A stretch of DNA of 13,812 bases from Acidobacteriaceae bacterium (GTDB lineage: Bacteria; Acidobacteriota; Terriglobia; Terriglobales; Acidobacteriaceae), in NCBI GenBank assembly GCA_003162255.1, contig PMMJ01000284.1, positions 150 to 13,961 on the forward strand, read 5' to 3'. Positions 13,364 to 13,812 of the stretch are shown here, in pieces. The translations under genes and the position numbers were made by a program. Within the stretch, counting starts at the first letter, position 1. Every line of letters starts with the position of its first letter. Below the pieces are notes generated by a model. That model was not told the origin of the DNA. It searched no databases and was given only the letters and a program-made list of their open reading frames with translations.

Positions 13364-13418
13364 CAGCGACTGAAGCCGCTGGTGTAGCGGGTTCTAACGG
13401 CATAACTGAAGCCATGCC
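13364..13418 (+). repeat. Tandem hairpins with a conserved ACTGAAGC loop
   Basis: Hairpin 1 is CAGCG / CGCTG (13364-13368 with 13377-13381) with loop ACTGAAGC. Hairpin 2 is GGCAT / ATGCC (13399-13403 with 13414-13418) with loop AACTGAAGCC. The stems differ in sequence but keep pairing, while the loop is the same. CCGCT/AGCGG (13376-13380 and 13386-13390) gives an alternative overlapping stem. Confidence 0.55.
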
Positions 13419-13467
13419 CTTTCAAGGCTTCGTGCTAAGCGACTTAATCAGAGGTTCCCTAAGCACA

Positions 13468-13812
13468 ATGCATTGGCAAACATTTCATTGGATTGCAGGC
13501 AGCACCCTCGCACTGGCCTGGTTCTCGCGCATCGTGGAATCCGCCTTCGGTATGCCGAGTGTTGCCGATATCGCGCGGCCGGAGTGGGACCGCAGGCCGG
13601 CGACGACAGGCCGCGAGCCGAGAGTCAGCATCATCGTGCCCGCGTGCAACGAGCAGGAAGACATTCGCGAGACGCTCGTGCAATTGCTCGCGCTCGATTA
13701 TTCCAACTACGAAATCATTGCCGTTAACGACCGCTCGACGGACGGCACCGGCCAGATCATGGATGAGGTTGCTGCCGCCTCAAAGAGCCCGTGTGGCGCG
13801 GGCGCCCCCGCC
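13468..13812 (+). CDS. Family 2 glycosyltransferase, N-terminal part (3' end outside window)
   Basis: The frame is open for 115 codons to the window end. Residues 6-28 are hydrophobic and likely anchor the protein in the inner membrane. A short linker (PEWDRRPATTGREP) leads to the GT-A fold start: VSIIVPACNEQEDI at 53-66, LLALDYSNYEIIAVNDRSTD at 73-92, in which the NDRSTD aspartates bind nucleotide-sugar and metal. The membrane segment followed by a GT2 domain resembles HpnB and similar lipid glycosyltransferases; it does not resemble the ceramide-glucosyltransferase-like HpnI that would be the direct partner of HpnJ. The donor and acceptor are unknown. The ATG at 13468 has no Shine-Dalgarno motif and lies four bases after the end of the repeat; a GTG at 13432 inside the repeat is an unlikely alternative. 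Confidence 0.75.
   Translation, partial: MHWQTFHWIAGSTLALAWFSRIVESAFGMPSVADIARPEWDRRPATTGREPRVSIIVPACNEQEDIRETLVQLLALDYSNYEIIAVNDRSTDGTGQIMDEVAAASKSPCGAGAPA

Larger units (their letters stand above)
13155..13463. repeat. Short interspersed element, copy B, with CTGATTAAGT inverted ends and nested palindromes
   Basis: This fills the whole gap between the MFS gene and the glycosyltransferase gene. Outer inverted ends: CTGATTAAGT at 13166-13175 and ACTTAATCAG at 13442-13451 are perfect complements. Flanking bases extend the match to about 21 positions with one gap (CCTAAGGAAACC on the left, AGGTTCCCTAAGC on the right). Inside are a 9-base inverted pair GTAGTGGCT (13180-13188) and AGCCACTAC (13310-13318), a large palindrome at 13206-13283, and a tandem hairpin pair at 13364-13418. 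AAGTTTTCGT appears directly after the left end and again at 13321-13330. It has no protein-coding capacity, so it would depend on an enzyme encoded elsewhere. Copy A at 3412-3511 shares the ends and one internal arm. Confidence 0.7.

Noticed and set aside
13468..13812. Glycosyltransferase as HpnI, the expected partner of HpnJ
   Set aside because: The N-terminus (IVPACNE, NDRSTD) is general GT2 or HpnB-like; HpnI has a ceramide-glucosyltransferase-like start that is not seen.

Overview
The window looks like chromosomal DNA of an acidobacterium (Acidobacteriota, Terriglobia/Koribacter-like). This is an inference from three things: the GC-rich coding style, the hopanoid gene set, and the many short palindromic repeats packed between genes. 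No ribosomal or other phylogenetic marker is present, so the assignment is moderate only. I see no rRNA, tRNA, CRISPR array, transposase or phage gene.

Layout. (1) Bases 1-2719, plus strand: the end of hpnC, then complete hpnD and hpnE, overlapping at ATGA and TGATG junctions. This is the three-enzyme route from farnesyl diphosphate to squalene. A PilZ-domain gene follows on the same strand. (2) Bases 3527-5935, minus strand: hpnJ, the radical SAM enzyme of bacteriohopanetriol cyclitol ether formation, followed by two overlapping four-helix ArnE/ArnF-like membrane proteins. (3) Bases 6376-7236, plus strand: a signal peptidase I-like membrane protein whose catalytic serine position reads glycine. 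(4) Bases 7402-11186, minus strand: a periplasmic adaptor, an exported TPR protein and a TolC-type outer membrane protein, with no inner-membrane pump. (5) From 11380, plus strand: queF (preQ0 reductase), a Spinster-like MFS transporter, and the first 115 codons of a family 2 glycosyltransferase cut by the window end.

How the parts fit. HpnC, HpnD and HpnE make squalene, the precursor of hopanoids. HpnJ acts late, on the sugar-bearing side chain, so the organism probably makes composite hopanoids. The cyclase, HpnG/H and the HpnI/HpnK partners of HpnJ are not here. The ArnE/F-like pair behind hpnJ may move a lipid or glycolipid across the inner membrane (inference).

The most unusual material is between the genes. 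Nearly every larger gap holds a different inverted or tandem repeat. Two distant gaps (3412-3511 and 13155-13463) share one architecture: inverted ends with a CTGATTAAGT core enclosing an AACCAC...CACGAAGG-type module, with the outer end overlapping the stop codon of the upstream gene. These look like copies of a non-autonomous repeat family. A tandem hairpin pair with a conserved ACTGAAGC loop and different stems, and a palindrome that also encodes the last codons of queF, are the other standout signals.
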